Shown: positions 37,154 to 46,663 of the stretch, in pieces | Layout: every line of letters starts with the position of its first letter | Numbering within the stretch: the stretch's first letter is position 1 | Source of the DNA: Paraflavitalea pollutisoli | Lineage (GTDB): Bacteria > Bacteroidota > Bacteroidia > Chitinophagales > Chitinophagaceae | Reading direction: 5' to 3' | NCBI RefSeq assembly: GCF_029360705.1 | Contig: NZ_JARKMX010000008.1 | Coordinates: 1,549,949 to 1,613,948, forward strand | DNA length: 64,000 bases | The notes under the pieces: generated by a model | Databases searched by the model: none | Told to the model about the DNA's origin: nothing | The model's input: only the letters and a program-made list of their open reading frames with translations | Position numbers and translations under genes: made by a program

Positions 37154-39217
37154 CTATTGCTGGATCATGAGCTTTTTGGTTACTCTTTCTGCACCCGCAG
37201 TGACAACAACGGTGTAGTGACCGTTTTGCAGGGCATTGACCTTATCCAGGCGAATGACATTATCACCTTTCTCGATGATCGTACGTTTTTCAATCAGTAT
37301 TCTACCCATGTTGTCGATGACACGCACCACAACCGGTTGCCGTTTGGTGATACTTATGTTGACGTTGGCAAATTCAGCAGCCGGATTGGGAGCCACACCC
37401 ACCGTAAGCCCGGAGATCTCGAAGCGAACGATCAATACACGACTGTAGGTAAATGAGCCGTTGCGATCTACCTGTTTGAGGCGATAATAGAACCTGCCAG
37501 CTGACGTGGCCGGATGATCCAGGTAATCGTAATTCGCTTTCAGGCCTTCTTTCGCTGCAATGGTAGCCACTGTGGTGAAACTGGTACCGTCTGCACTTCT
37601 CTCGAGTACGAAGTTGCCAAAGTCGACCTGGTTATCGGCCTCCCAGCTAAGGGCAACACCGCCATCGGTTACCTGTGCGTTGAAGCTCACCAACGTAATT
37701 GGCAGCAGCGCAGCCGGGTTAATGGTACGCCAGGCCCGGTCGAGCTGGCTGGCAGGCAATGCAGACAACGGCAATGGACCGCGGGCGCCAAGCGTTCCGG
37801 GCGGATTGGCGGGCGGATTCTGAAAACCTATTGTCGTTACTGCATTCATGCCCTGCATGATGACATTGGGGCCTGTATTATCGAGGTCAAAAGCATTATC
37901 GAGACCATCATTGTCGATGTCGATGCCGGTAGGCGGATAATCATTGAAACCATCGCCATTGCCATCGTGCCCTTCGTTGATATCGAGGTAACCATCGTCA
38001 TCGGTATCCGTATCCAGGTAATCGTCCGGATCCGTACCGCCGAGGAAGTTGGCAGGATCGATGCCCTCTGTTGTATACAGCAAGTTATCATCCCTGTCGT
38101 ATTCATCATCGATACCATCCTTGTCGGTATCCAGATAAAGGGGAAGCTTGTAATAATTGGTGTACAATCCTTCTACGTTATCCGTGATACCATCCCCATC
38201 GGCGTCGATATCGAGGTAATTGGGACGGATATCATTATCGGAATTCAGTAAGATGAAAGTCGTCTGCGCATTGATTGCAGGGTCCCAGCCATCAACCGCG
38301 CTTGGTGTTCCCGAAGTCGTAGCAGTGCCATGTGCATGAAAAATGCCATTCTCGATCACATCCGGAATACCATCGCCATCGGAATCATGGTCATAAGGAT
38401 TGGGTAAGCGATCGCTGTCGAAGTTGGCACGCGTATAACCACCGGCCTGGCTCGCGGCATCCAGCGTGTTCGTGGTGAGAATGAGCGCCTGCTCGGGGTT
38501 CTCCAACGTACCATCGTTGTTGTCGTCAGGATCATAGGTGTTGACCAGTCCATCGTTGTCGGTGTCTGCAAGCTGGTCGGCCCGGCCGTCATTGTTGAGA
38601 TCGGTACCACCTGCTTCCAGGATATCGGGAATACCGTCATTGTCACTGTCGAGATCATACTCATTGACAACGCCATCTCCATCCTGATCCCAGTTGGAAG
38701 GAGGCAAAGGAGAAGCTGGTGCATCACGATGTCCATCGCCATTGGTATCGATACCGCCTGCTTCGATCAGGTCAGGAATACCATCGTTGTCAGAATCGAT
38801 GTCGAGGTGATTGGGCTTACCATCCAGGTCAGCATCGTAATAATCATTGATACCGTCGCTATTGGTATCCGTGAAAGCAGGCACCAGAATCGGCAATCCC
38901 GGAGTCGGATCGATGTAATTCTGAATACCGTCGATGTCGGCATCCCCCGTCGGATCATACCCCCTGCCCTCCTGCAGATTGGTCAACCCATCATTATCAT
39001 CATCCGCATTGGGTGCGAATGCTACGGCTTTCATCCATGTAGGCGCCGTAGCCCCTTGTTGCTTCGACCGCCATAGCATGCCGGAAAACCCGGGCCCTGC
39101 CATAACCGGCACGACGTTTGAAGCAGATAGCAGTAACAGTAAAAGCGTGCACTGGACTTTTCTGCTCAATCTCTTTTGTGAGGGAAAGCGCAGTTTCAGG
39201 TGTAAAATTTTACACAT
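37154..39217 (-). CDS. Thrombospondin type 3 repeat protein with T9SS sorting domain
   Basis: 687 residues, exported. A signal segment (LLLLLLSASNVVPVMA, about residues 26-40) is followed by some 14 Asp/Asn-rich calcium-binding repeats of the thrombospondin type 3 pattern (DSDNDGIPDLIEAGG, DTDNDGLVNTYDPDD), residues about 70-430. A beta-sandwich follows (LVSFNAQVTDGGVALSWEAD, FVLERSADGTSF). The last 85 residues are a type A C-terminal sorting domain (VGVAPNPAAEFANVNI to KKLMIQQ). The tail targets it through the type IX system to the cell surface or outside. An adhesin or surface scaffold is likely. Codon bias in the repeats creates long antisense frames that are not genes. Confidence 0.88.
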   Translation of the reverse strand: MCKILHLKLRFPSQKRLSRKVQCTLLLLLLSASNVVPVMAGPGFSGMLWRSKQQGATAPTWMKAVAFAPNADDDNDGLTNLQEGRGYDPTGDADIDGIQNYIDPTPGLPILVPAFTDTNSDGINDYYDADLDGKPNHLDIDSDNDGIPDLIEAGGIDTNGDGHRDAPASPLPPSNWDQDGDGVVNEYDLDSDNDGIPDILEAGGTDLNNDGRADQLADTDNDGLVNTYDPDDNNDGTLENPEQALILTTNTLDAASQAGGYTRANFDSDRLPNPYDHDSDGDGIPDVIENGIFHAHGTATTSGTPSAVDGWDPAINAQTTFILLNSDNDIRPNYLDIDADGDGITDNVEGLYTNYYKLPLYLDTDKDGIDDEYDRDDNLLYTTEGIDPANFLGGTDPDDYLDTDTDDDGYLDINEGHDGNGDGFNDYPPTGIDIDNDGLDNAFDLDNTGPNVIMQGMNAVTTIGFQNPPANPPGTLGARGPLPLSALPASQLDRAWRTINPAALLPITLVSFNAQVTDGGVALSWEADNQVDFGNFVLERSADGTSFTTVATIAAKEGLKANYDYLDHPATSAGRFYYRLKQVDRNGSFTYSRVLIVRFEISGLTVGVAPNPAAEFANVNISITKRQPVVVRVIDNMGRILIEKRTIIEKGDNVIRLDKVNALQNGHYTVVVTAGAERVTKKLMIQQ

Positions 39218-39458
39218 AGGTGTTGTATTGATTAACTAATAGTAAATCAAAAGAAAGTGTACCCAGTTCGAAAACGGACTACCGGTCAGTGTTAGATAAT
39301 GATCTCAGGAGATGGGAAATGCTACTAATGCAGAAAATCATGTCACCAGCAATATCAATAGATAAAGGCCGGCGCGCGGCTAAGGTAGGAACAAAGGAAT
39401 TAATATACACTACAATACTTATCCGTCAAGCGGATAAATTATACACTTAGAATTTAAA
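39218..39458. other. Non-coding leader with a perfect inverted repeat
   Basis: Upstream region of the TSP3 gene. It holds TTATCCG (39419-39425) and CGGATAA (39431-39437), a perfect 7-bp inverted repeat around TCAAG, which could be an operator or a short hairpin. No gene, and no clear -7 element facing the TSP3 gene. Confidence 0.45.
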
Positions 39459-39498
39459 TGCAAACGGCCGACCTATCATCGATGGTCAGCCGTTTGCA
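39459..39498 (-). terminator. Terminator of the first SusC/SusD operon
   Basis: A 15-bp stem (39459-39473 with 39484-39498, one wobble) and a 10-base loop. It lies 29 nt after the SusD stop on the minus strand. Confidence 0.75.
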
Positions 39499-39526
39499 AT
39501 TTATAGCTGTTGCTCCCCAATATTCC

Positions 39527-41134
39527 TCATGGCTTGTCCCACCAAAGGCGGGTATTGATATTGTCTGTGCCACCCAACTTCTGCACGGCTCCCTGGTAGC
39601 CTGCTTTGTTGGTTTCTTTTTCGGAAATCGCGAAATTGATCCGCTTGATGAATTGCCCGGCAGGAACCACTCCATTGCTGTTGTTGATGACCACGGGAAA
39701 CAATTTGGGATACCCCGTGCGCCGGAATTCCGTCCAGGCTTCCTGCGACTCCGGAAACAAAGCGATCCATTTCTGCGTCAGGATCTGCTCCATTTTCTGG
39801 GCCGTGCTGCCGCCCTCATTCCACTTGGGGCTCACCGTACTCAGGATCGGCGATCCCGCGGCCACATTGTTCACCGCATTGAAAGGATCGGTATAAGGAG
39901 CCGGTTGTGCCAAACTGTTCTTATACGCATCAAACGAACCTTCCACGCCCCATTGTGCCAGCGACCGCTGTATACCTTTCTCATAGGCCTCCTGCACCGT
40001 GGCCGCACCAGGCACCGTCCAGCCACGTAGCTTTGCTTCGGCCTTCAGGAACCAGACCTCCGCCGATGTCAGCATCGGCATACGCGTACCCAGGTTGGCC
40101 ACACTCGACAGCTTCCGGTACAATTGGTCATTCGGCAGATCGATCCCGTTGCGGATACCTTTGTATTGACCAGCCACCGCCGGGTCGATGGCCGGGGTAA
40201 AGTATTTGGAGAGACGGGGATCATTGTATCCCTTCAGGTATGATTCCATCGGAGCGCCCATCTTGATATCACCCCAACTATTGGAGATCACCGAGATTGG
40301 ATTGTTGAGCGTTTTGCTGTTGATGACATAATCATCTTCATTGGTTTCGATCAGCCCGAATTCGTTGGAGAGCGCTTTCTCCCCTTCCGTCTTCGCCTTC
40401 GCCACGTCGGCACCCACAATGCGGATCGCCAGCCGCAACCGCAACGCATTGATCAGCTTCATCCACTTGGTATAATCTCCGGCATAGGAGAGGTCGAAGT
40501 TTTTGAACTTTTTAGAAGAATCGGCACTGAGTGCATAAGGCTTTAACTTAGCCTGCGCATCATCCAGGTCCTTAAAAAAGGCATTGTAAGCTTCCTGCTG
40601 CGAATCGTAGCTAACACTACCATCACTATTGATCTTGCCAAAATTCGTGTATACCACCGGTCCAAATACATCACTGACGCGATGCAACGACAGCACTTTT
40701 AGGACCAGCGCCCAGGCTTCGAAGTTGGGATAGCCGTCTTTTTTGGCACGGTCGATGACCGCTTGTGCCGGCGACATTACATTGTCGTAAGCCAGTGTCC
40801 AGATATTGTTGTTCCAGCCATCCATCATCGCGTAGCTGGAATTGTTGACGTTGTTGGCAAACGGCGTAGGTGTCATCATATACCCCGAAAAGATATCTGC
40901 ATTCAGGTTCTGCATCAGCTGGTATTGCCATTCCGGGGCAAATAAGTGTACCCCCAACTGCATTTGACTGAATGGCGCGCCATAAAGTGCGAAGTCACCC
41001 TTGAGGTCTTGCTCGCTCAGGCCATAAGGATCGGTATTGATCGACTCGAATCGTTTGGTGCATCCTGTGGCCAGCACGCAAACCAGTGCGATGGCGGGGA
41101 TGAAACGGTTACAGTATTTATCGATAGGTTTCAT
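39527..41134 (-). CDS. SusD/RagB-like surface lipoprotein (SusD_2 type)
   Basis: 535 residues from the ATG at 41134 (an ATG at 41143 is the alternative). Lipoprotein signal AIALVCVLATGC with acceptor cysteine C25. The helical TPR-like SusD fold is recognisable in FEAWALVLKVLSLHRVSDVFG, WMKLINALRLRLAIRI and SAEVWFLKAEAKLRG near residue 350, which match the SusD_2 subfamily. It caps the partner SusC pore and captures the substrate at the cell surface. The substrate cannot be read from sequence, and no glycosidase is adjacent on this strand. It lies 25 nt downstream of susC in the same operon. Confidence 0.9.
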   Translation of the reverse strand: MKPIDKYCNRFIPAIALVCVLATGCTKRFESINTDPYGLSEQDLKGDFALYGAPFSQMQLGVHLFAPEWQYQLMQNLNADIFSGYMMTPTPFANNVNNSSYAMMDGWNNNIWTLAYDNVMSPAQAVIDRAKKDGYPNFEAWALVLKVLSLHRVSDVFGPVVYTNFGKINSDGSVSYDSQQEAYNAFFKDLDDAQAKLKPYALSADSSKKFKNFDLSYAGDYTKWMKLINALRLRLAIRIVGADVAKAKTEGEKALSNEFGLIETNEDDYVINSKTLNNPISVISNSWGDIKMGAPMESYLKGYNDPRLSKYFTPAIDPAVAGQYKGIRNGIDLPNDQLYRKLSSVANLGTRMPMLTSAEVWFLKAEAKLRGWTVPGAATVQEAYEKGIQRSLAQWGVEGSFDAYKNSLAQPAPYTDPFNAVNNVAAGSPILSTVSPKWNEGGSTAQKMEQILTQKWIALFPESQEAWTEFRRTGYPKLFPVVINNSNGVVPAGQFIKRINFAISEKETNKAGYQGAVQKLGGTDNINTRLWWDKP

Positions 41135-41159
41135 ACTATGCATGCTTTAAAATGGTCAA

Positions 41160-44100
41160 TTAGAAGGCTACTTTCAGGTTTACACCCAAACTGCGGGTGG
41201 CGGGCAATCCAAATACATCCACGCCCTGCAGGCCATTGTCGGTACTCATCGAGATCTCCGGATCGAAAGGCGCATCACGTTTCAGGTAAAAGAGATTGCG
41301 GCCAATGAGCGAAAGATGGAGGCTGTTCACCCCTTTCCACTTCACCGGTATATTGTAGCCCAGCGATACTTCCCGCAGGCGCACCACCGTAGCATCATAC
41401 ATGTAAAACTCCCCGATACCGGCACGGCCACCAATCGCATTGTAGTAAGCCTTCGCGTCCACCTTCCCTTCCCAGGGCGTTCCGTTCTTGGTACCACTCA
41501 CGAATACACCACCGTTGTTGCGGGCGTCTACCGTCGCTTCACTAAATCCGCGCAGGTCCAGCTCCGCCTGGGTAATGCTCATCACCTCTCCACCAAAACG
41601 TCCATCGATGAGAAAGCTGAGGTCGAATTTCTTGTACCGCAGGTTGTTGCTCCAGCCAGCCGTAAAGTCGGGATTGGGATTACCCACGAGTTTGCGATCG
41701 GCCGTATTGCGCACAGGGGCACCATTATCGGCCAGGGCCAGGTTGCCCTTGTCATCCCGCGCTGCACCAAACGACAGGATATCACCGAAGCTACCTCCCT
41801 GCCGTACGATAGAAGCATAGGTATTGTCGAAGGTGGTCAGGAAGAACATACCATCCGGTCCTGTTACGCCATCCTCACTCAGGTTGACCACCGTATTTTT
41901 ATTGGTGGCAAAGTTGACAGATGTATTCCAGTCGAAGTCACGGCTCTTCACCGGCGCACCGGTTACCATGATCTCCCAACCGGTATTGCGTATCTGCCCC
42001 AGATTCAGAAAATAGGTATTGAAACCGCTGCTGCTCGGGGCCGGAGTTTCAAAGTATTGGTTGTAGTTGTCGTTTTTATACCAGGTGAGGTCAACCCCCA
42101 GGCGACTGCCGAAGAAGCGCCATTCGGTACCGATCTCAAAAGAACGGTTATCCTCCGGCTTCAGCGGTCTGTTGGGAAAACCCGCCCGTACATTTTTGAT
42201 GAGACCGCCCGTAACCGGATTCACCCGGTATAATGGCGGGTTGGTCGCAAAAGGACGTACGCTATTACCCACATGCGCATACGAGATCCTCACTTTCGCG
42301 AGGTCCACGACTTCGGGCATGTGCACCATTTCATTCAACACGCCGGTGGCCCCGATCGAATAATACAGGAAGCTGAGGCCATCGGTGAAGGTCAGGGCAG
42401 ACGACCAGTCATTGCGGGCGGTAAGATCGAGGTACAACATGTCTTTATAACCGAGCGAGGCACTGCCCAGTACCGACTGCGTTTGTGAACGCAATACGCC
42501 TTGCTGTTTGGTGGCATTGCCCGAAAGGATATTCTGTACACTGAATATATTGGCGATACTGAGGCCTTGCTTCACCCCATCGGCATTCACCGCGCCATAG
42601 GAGTCGATAAAAGTACGGTCGTTGGTGCGTGCATCCGTGATAGAGCCACCAAACGTCGCCGACAAGGAGATATCTGTACCCAACCGGGTATTGAGGAAGA
42701 GTAACAGATCACCATAGGCTACATTGTTCTTGGCGCGCTCCCAGGTATACCGGCCATTGAGATCGGCGATAATGGGATTGGTGCTCGCAAACATCTTCGA
42801 ATCGTAATCGTCCACACTGACATCGTAACTACCACGGGCCTGTACCGACAATGCTTTGTTGAGCTGGTACCGCATCGTCAACGAACTGAAAGCCCGGTCA
42901 CGACTGTCCTCCCGGGTATTGCGGTTCAGTATCCACCAGGGGTTCTGTGAGTATTCATTGCCAAAACTGCCGGCATCGTATTTCACATTCCACCAGTTCT
43001 GCACCATCAGTGCCCGTGCTGGTGAAAAGACTTCAAAGTTGTTTTTGTACGACGCCAGGTCAAGGTTGCGGGGGAAGAAATACAAGCCTACCTGTGGATT
43101 GTTGTACAACCCGGAAGAAGGGCGGTTGGTTGATTGCTGTTTCGTCAGCGTCACCAATCCATCCACCGTCAGTTTATCGTTGAAGAATTTGGCATTCTCG
43201 CGGAAGGTAAACGTGTGACGGTTGAATTTGGCCGTAGGGATCACGCCCTTATTGTCGGTATTGGAATAGGAAAAATAGCTTTGCGCACGATCACTGCCGG
43301 CCATCATGCCTACACTGTTGATCCAGGTAACACCGGTTTGGTAGAAGTCATCGGTATAATCGCCTTTACCATTGTTGGCGCCCCAGCCGTTTTCATTGTT
43401 GGCCCCATCCTGTCCATAACCAAACTGCGCTTCGGGTTTCAGCATCACCTTGTCCAGCATAATGCTGCTGGCCACATTGACCCGCGCCGATCCTGCCCTC
43501 CCCTTCTTGGTGGTGACCAGGATGGCGCCGTTGGCGGCCTGGCTGCCATAGAGGGCTGCGGCAGACGCACCTTTCAGCACCTGCATGCTTTCAATATCTT
43601 CTGGGTTGATATTCGAAATGGCATCGCCCCCATCACGACCAGCACTGGCTGTACCGGATGACTGGCCAAACAGGTTTTCGGGCTGTGCCACCGAACTGTT
43701 GAACATCGGAATACCATCGATCACATAGAGGGGTGAGTTGTTTTGCGTACTCTTGTTGCCACGCATCACCACTTTGACCGATCCACCGGCACCAGAGGCA
43801 CTGCGGTTCACGGTAAGTCCGGCTATTTTACCATTCAGGCTATTGACCAGGTTAGGGTCTTTCACCGCTGTCAACTCTTCTCCCGTGATCTTTTGTGTGG
43901 CATAGGTCACACTACGCGAACGACGGCTTACACCCAGGGCCGTTACCACTACTTCGGTCATTTGCGACCCCGAAGCAGCCAGTGAGATATTCACTACGGT
44001 CCTCCCGGCTATCCCCACTTCCTGCGTGGCATAACCGACCGCAGAGAAGACCAGGGTTTCCTCCCGCTCAACCGCCAGGGTATAATTGCCCTGCGCATTG

Positions 44101-44654
44101 GTGGTGGTACCGCGTTGCGTGCCCTTGACAGATACACTTACACCCGCCACACCCGCACCGGTGGCATCGGTTACCTTACCGGTCACCTCGTCGGCCTGCT
44201 GGCGGCCGGCTTCGTTCGACGCAGGCGTAATCACGGTGGTGCCGGCAGCTTCCTGTTTGGCCAGTTCTTTGGCCAGCAGGATGACAAAGGTTTTATCATT
44301 GACCTTCTTATACTTCAATCCGGTATTGTCCAGTACCTGACTCAGTATCTTCTCGATATCGGCATTATCTTTCTTCACGGGGTTCACCAGTTTTTCACCC
44401 AGCGACTCATCCGAATAGAGAAAATAAACGCCTTTTGTTTTATTCAGTTCCTTTAAGACTTTGAAAAGTGGTTGCCTGACCGAAGCATCTTCCGGTTTGC
44501 GGTTGGCGGAACCCTGTGGGGGGACTTGTTGTTTTCCGGCTGCGTAAGCGTAAGAGTCCTGCGCAGACACTACCGGAGAAGCGATCAGTTGCCAGCCAAG
44601 CAAGCAGCCCAGCAGCATTGGTTTGATGTGATCAACTCTCATAGTGCAATCCAT
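41160..44654 (-). CDS. SusC/RagA TonB-linked outer-membrane transporter with STN domain
   Basis: 1164 residues; an ATG at 44642 is an equally good start. A signal peptide (GCLLGWQLIASPVVSAQ) is followed by an STN domain (about residues 58-108, FKVLKELNKTKGVYFLYSD), which contacts the FecR anti-sigma factor. Next are a carboxypeptidase-regulatory-like domain (VTGKVTDATGAGVAGVSV, about 155-230), the plug (ALGVSRRSRSVTYATQKI onward, with SPLYVIDGIPMFN) and the barrel up to SLGVNLKVAF. The STN domain together with adjacent FecR and an ECF sigma gene means transport-coupled regulation. The substrate imported with SusD is unknown. Confidence 0.93.
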   Translation of the reverse strand: MDCTMRVDHIKPMLLGCLLGWQLIASPVVSAQDSYAYAAGKQQVPPQGSANRKPEDASVRQPLFKVLKELNKTKGVYFLYSDESLGEKLVNPVKKDNADIEKILSQVLDNTGLKYKKVNDKTFVILLAKELAKQEAAGTTVITPASNEAGRQQADEVTGKVTDATGAGVAGVSVSVKGTQRGTTTNAQGNYTLAVEREETLVFSAVGYATQEVGIAGRTVVNISLAASGSQMTEVVVTALGVSRRSRSVTYATQKITGEELTAVKDPNLVNSLNGKIAGLTVNRSASGAGGSVKVVMRGNKSTQNNSPLYVIDGIPMFNSSVAQPENLFGQSSGTASAGRDGGDAISNINPEDIESMQVLKGASAAALYGSQAANGAILVTTKKGRAGSARVNVASSIMLDKVMLKPEAQFGYGQDGANNENGWGANNGKGDYTDDFYQTGVTWINSVGMMAGSDRAQSYFSYSNTDNKGVIPTAKFNRHTFTFRENAKFFNDKLTVDGLVTLTKQQSTNRPSSGLYNNPQVGLYFFPRNLDLASYKNNFEVFSPARALMVQNWWNVKYDAGSFGNEYSQNPWWILNRNTREDSRDRAFSSLTMRYQLNKALSVQARGSYDVSVDDYDSKMFASTNPIIADLNGRYTWERAKNNVAYGDLLLFLNTRLGTDISLSATFGGSITDARTNDRTFIDSYGAVNADGVKQGLSIANIFSVQNILSGNATKQQGVLRSQTQSVLGSASLGYKDMLYLDLTARNDWSSALTFTDGLSFLYYSIGATGVLNEMVHMPEVVDLAKVRISYAHVGNSVRPFATNPPLYRVNPVTGGLIKNVRAGFPNRPLKPEDNRSFEIGTEWRFFGSRLGVDLTWYKNDNYNQYFETPAPSSSGFNTYFLNLGQIRNTGWEIMVTGAPVKSRDFDWNTSVNFATNKNTVVNLSEDGVTGPDGMFFLTTFDNTYASIVRQGGSFGDILSFGAARDDKGNLALADNGAPVRNTADRKLVGNPNPDFTAGWSNNLRYKKFDLSFLIDGRFGGEVMSITQAELDLRGFSEATVDARNNGGVFVSGTKNGTPWEGKVDAKAYYNAIGGRAGIGEFYMYDATVVRLREVSLGYNIPVKWKGVNSLHLSLIGRNLFYLKRDAPFDPEISMSTDNGLQGVDVFGLPATRSLGVNLKVAF

Positions 44655-44802
44655 TTAAAATGATAGCAGTTTAGTTAGTGATAGTTATGGTATGGCTATG
44701 GCATGGCTTGCTGCTTTCCGGAGCAGCAGCAATACATACAGTTCATCACCGGTACGCTGCGCGCAGCGTCACCAGCCAATCAACGAGCCTTATTCCAATT
44801 AG

Positions 44803-45792
44803 TTATTCCTGGATCAGTATTTCATCATTGTGCTGCGAAATATGCAATTCCGTCGCAGCTTCCAGTGCCTGCAGCAGTGCATCGAGGTTGTCGTTCATCA
44901 CGATACCACTGATGATCTTATCGCCAATCTGCTTAGAGGCCAGGGTGATCTTTACGCCATACAATTCTTCGATCTGTTTGGCGGCGATGCGTAAGGGGGT
45001 CTTCTCAAAATATAGTTTCTTGTCCTTCCAGGCGAGTACGTTCTCTTCTTTAGCTGTTTTGATACTGGGCTGCAGGTCATCGAACTCTACAAAATCACCG
45101 GGCTTCATCTGTAACGCCCGGCCATCTTTCATATGCAGGGTAACACTACCTTCCGTGAGCATCACATTGGTCTTACCGGCACGATTCATCACATTGAACT
45201 GGGTACCGGTCACTTCTACATCAAACCGGTCGGTATGTACAATAAACTTGGCTTTATTCGGTGTTTTGGCCACATGAAAGAAAGCTTCTCCTTTTAACCA
45301 GATCTCACGGGTGTTGCCGGTTTTCCATCCGCCCTGATAACTGATCTCACTATTGGCATTGAGCATCACGGTAGACCCATCCGGCAACAGCTGTTTCCGG
45401 ATCTCGCCATAGGCCGTTTGCAACGTCGATGGATCGGTTGGCTTATTGAATATCACCACCAGGCTCGCAGCCAGCAGCACTGCGGCAGCGGCGGCCCACC
45501 ACCAGCGACTGGTGCGACGCTGCATCGCCACGACCGGTGTGGCTGGTGTAGCAGGCAGGTTACGCATCAGGCGGGCTTCTGCCAACGCCAGTCGATCCTG
45601 GGGCAGCTCTTTTTCGCGGATAGCGAGGGCATCCATGCAGGCCTGGGCCTCTTTGACCAATGGTACCAGGGCAGGATCGGCCTCCATGCGCTGCTGCCAG
45701 GTAACGCGGGCCACTTCATGCCCCGTCAGGTACCAGGCCTGGAAAGCCTCATCAGCTATTATATCCTCTATAGTTGAAAAAGTATGTTCCAT
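44803..45792 (-). CDS. FecR-family anti-sigma factor
   Basis: 329 residues. The N-terminal cytoplasmic part (about 1-90) binds the sigma factor. One membrane helix lies near residues 98-114 (WWWAAAAAVLLAASLVVIF). The periplasmic FecR domain follows (LQTAYGEIRKQLLPDGSTVML, IWLKGEAFFHVAK, FDVEVTGTQFNVM). The C-terminal DUF4974 domain (about 258-325, LYFEKTPLRIAAKQIEELYG) contacts the SusC STN domain. Its gene lies 148 nt upstream of susC on the same strand and reads away from the sigma gene, so the usual sigma-fecR operon is split. Confidence 0.93.
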   Translation of the reverse strand: MEHTFSTIEDIIADEAFQAWYLTGHEVARVTWQQRMEADPALVPLVKEAQACMDALAIREKELPQDRLALAEARLMRNLPATPATPVVAMQRRTSRWWWAAAAAVLLAASLVVIFNKPTDPSTLQTAYGEIRKQLLPDGSTVMLNANSEISYQGGWKTGNTREIWLKGEAFFHVAKTPNKAKFIVHTDRFDVEVTGTQFNVMNRAGKTNVMLTEGSVTLHMKDGRALQMKPGDFVEFDDLQPSIKTAKEENVLAWKDKKLYFEKTPLRIAAKQIEELYGVKITLASKQIGDKIISGIVMNDNLDALLQALEAATELHISQHNDEILIQE

Positions 45793-45897
45793 ACACAGCG
45801 TGTTTCCGTTAACAAGTTCCGGTTTGAAAGCTTTTGTAATGCCAATTTTAAAAATATTTTTGCTAACGGTTGATTTTTTACATTTTATCGGGTAGTT

Positions 45898-45905
45898 TAC
45901 GTTTG
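45898..45905 (+). promoter_or_regulatory. -7 element of the ECF sigma gene
   Basis: TACGTTTG matches TAnnTTTG and ends 14 nt before the ATG at 45920, again predicting a very short leader. Confidence 0.55.
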
Positions 45906-45919
45906 CTCGCTATCAACGA

Positions 45920-46498
45920 ATGCCAGAAGGACTGCACCACCATAACCAGGACACTGCCTGTTGGCAAGCCTTTATTCAAGGTGACAGGGAGGCATTGGGC
46001 CAATTGTTCCGGCGCCATTACTCCGACCTCTTTCGTTATGGAAACAAGATCTGCCCCGATGTGGAAGTACTGGAAGATTGTATCCAGGAATTGTTCATCG
46101 AGATCTGGCAAAGCAAGAATCCGCCACCCTCGATCTCCGTCAAAGCTTATCTCCTGAAAGCCATCAAGTATAAGTTACTGAAGGCACTGCATAAAAGATC
46201 CCATACCCGCTTGCAGGCCGATATGGACGAACACCTGTTATTCGAGATCAGCCACGAAACCTTTATCATTGATAAACAGGAACATGCCGAGAAAACCAGC
46301 AAGGTGATCCGCGCCCTGGATCAGTTATCGGCACGCCAGAAAGAGATCATCTACCTGAAGTTCTACCAGAACCTTAGCTATGAGGAAGTCAGTGACATCA
46401 TGAACATCAATTACCAGGTGGCCCGTAACCTGTTGTCGCAAGCCATCAAGACCATGAAAAAGATACTGCAAAAGCTCCCTTTGTTCTTACTGTCCTAG
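45920..46498 (+). CDS. ECF-type RNA polymerase sigma factor
   Basis: 192 residues. Region 2 reads WQAFIQGDREALGQLFRRHYSDLFRYG with the -10-recognition helix DCIQELFIEIWQ. Region 4 (about residues 125-180) reads LDQLSARQKEIIYLKFYQNLSYEEVSDIMNINYQVARNLLSQAIK. It belongs to the Bacteroidota sigma group that is paired with FecR and SusC/SusD. It is encoded divergently from fecR with 127 nt between starts. It should direct transcription of the adjacent SusC/SusD operon when the SusC STN domain relays substrate binding through FecR. Confidence 0.92.
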   Translation: MPEGLHHHNQDTACWQAFIQGDREALGQLFRRHYSDLFRYGNKICPDVEVLEDCIQELFIEIWQSKNPPPSISVKAYLLKAIKYKLLKALHKRSHTRLQADMDEHLLFEISHETFIIDKQEHAEKTSKVIRALDQLSARQKEIIYLKFYQNLSYEEVSDIMNINYQVARNLLSQAIKTMKKILQKLPLFLLS

Positions 46499-46549
46499 CC
46501 ATTCCTGCGCCTTTATAAGGGCTGCAATGCAGTATCAGCAAGCGATTGC

Positions 46550-46561
46550 GCAACCGGTTGC
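46550..46561 (+). promoter_or_regulatory. LacI-type operator upstream of the NagB fusion gene
   Basis: GCAACCGGTTGC, preceded by ATTGC, as in the sites at 10988 and 34708. Its centre is about 64 nt upstream of the -7-like element at 46620. Confidence 0.72.
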
Positions 46562-46619
46562 AAAAGGCAGCAAGTAGACAGTTGTTTATTTTTTCATTGT
46601 GAATTACTGAAATTGCTAT

Positions 46620-46627
46620 TAATTTCG
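46620..46627 (+). promoter_or_regulatory. -7-like element of the NagB fusion gene
   Basis: TAATTTCG, one change from TAnnTTTG, 36 nt before the ATG at 46664. It lies after the in-frame ATG at 46613 and so disfavours that start. Confidence 0.45.
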
Positions 46628-46663
46628 TGCACTCAATTCATTCGCGCATACAAAATTGTATCT

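Noticed and set aside
37327-37338. A further CAACCGGTTG dyad
   Set aside because: It lies inside the coding sequence of the TSP3/T9SS protein and not upstream of any gene, so it is not counted as an operator.
37850-39000. Regularly spaced repeats resembling a CRISPR or satellite array
   Set aside because: They are codon-level echoes of the Asp-rich thrombospondin type 3 repeats, vary in sequence and keep one long open frame.
41316-42233. Long plus-strand frames within the first susC gene
   Set aside because: Shadows of a transporter gene with clear plug and barrel features on the minus strand.
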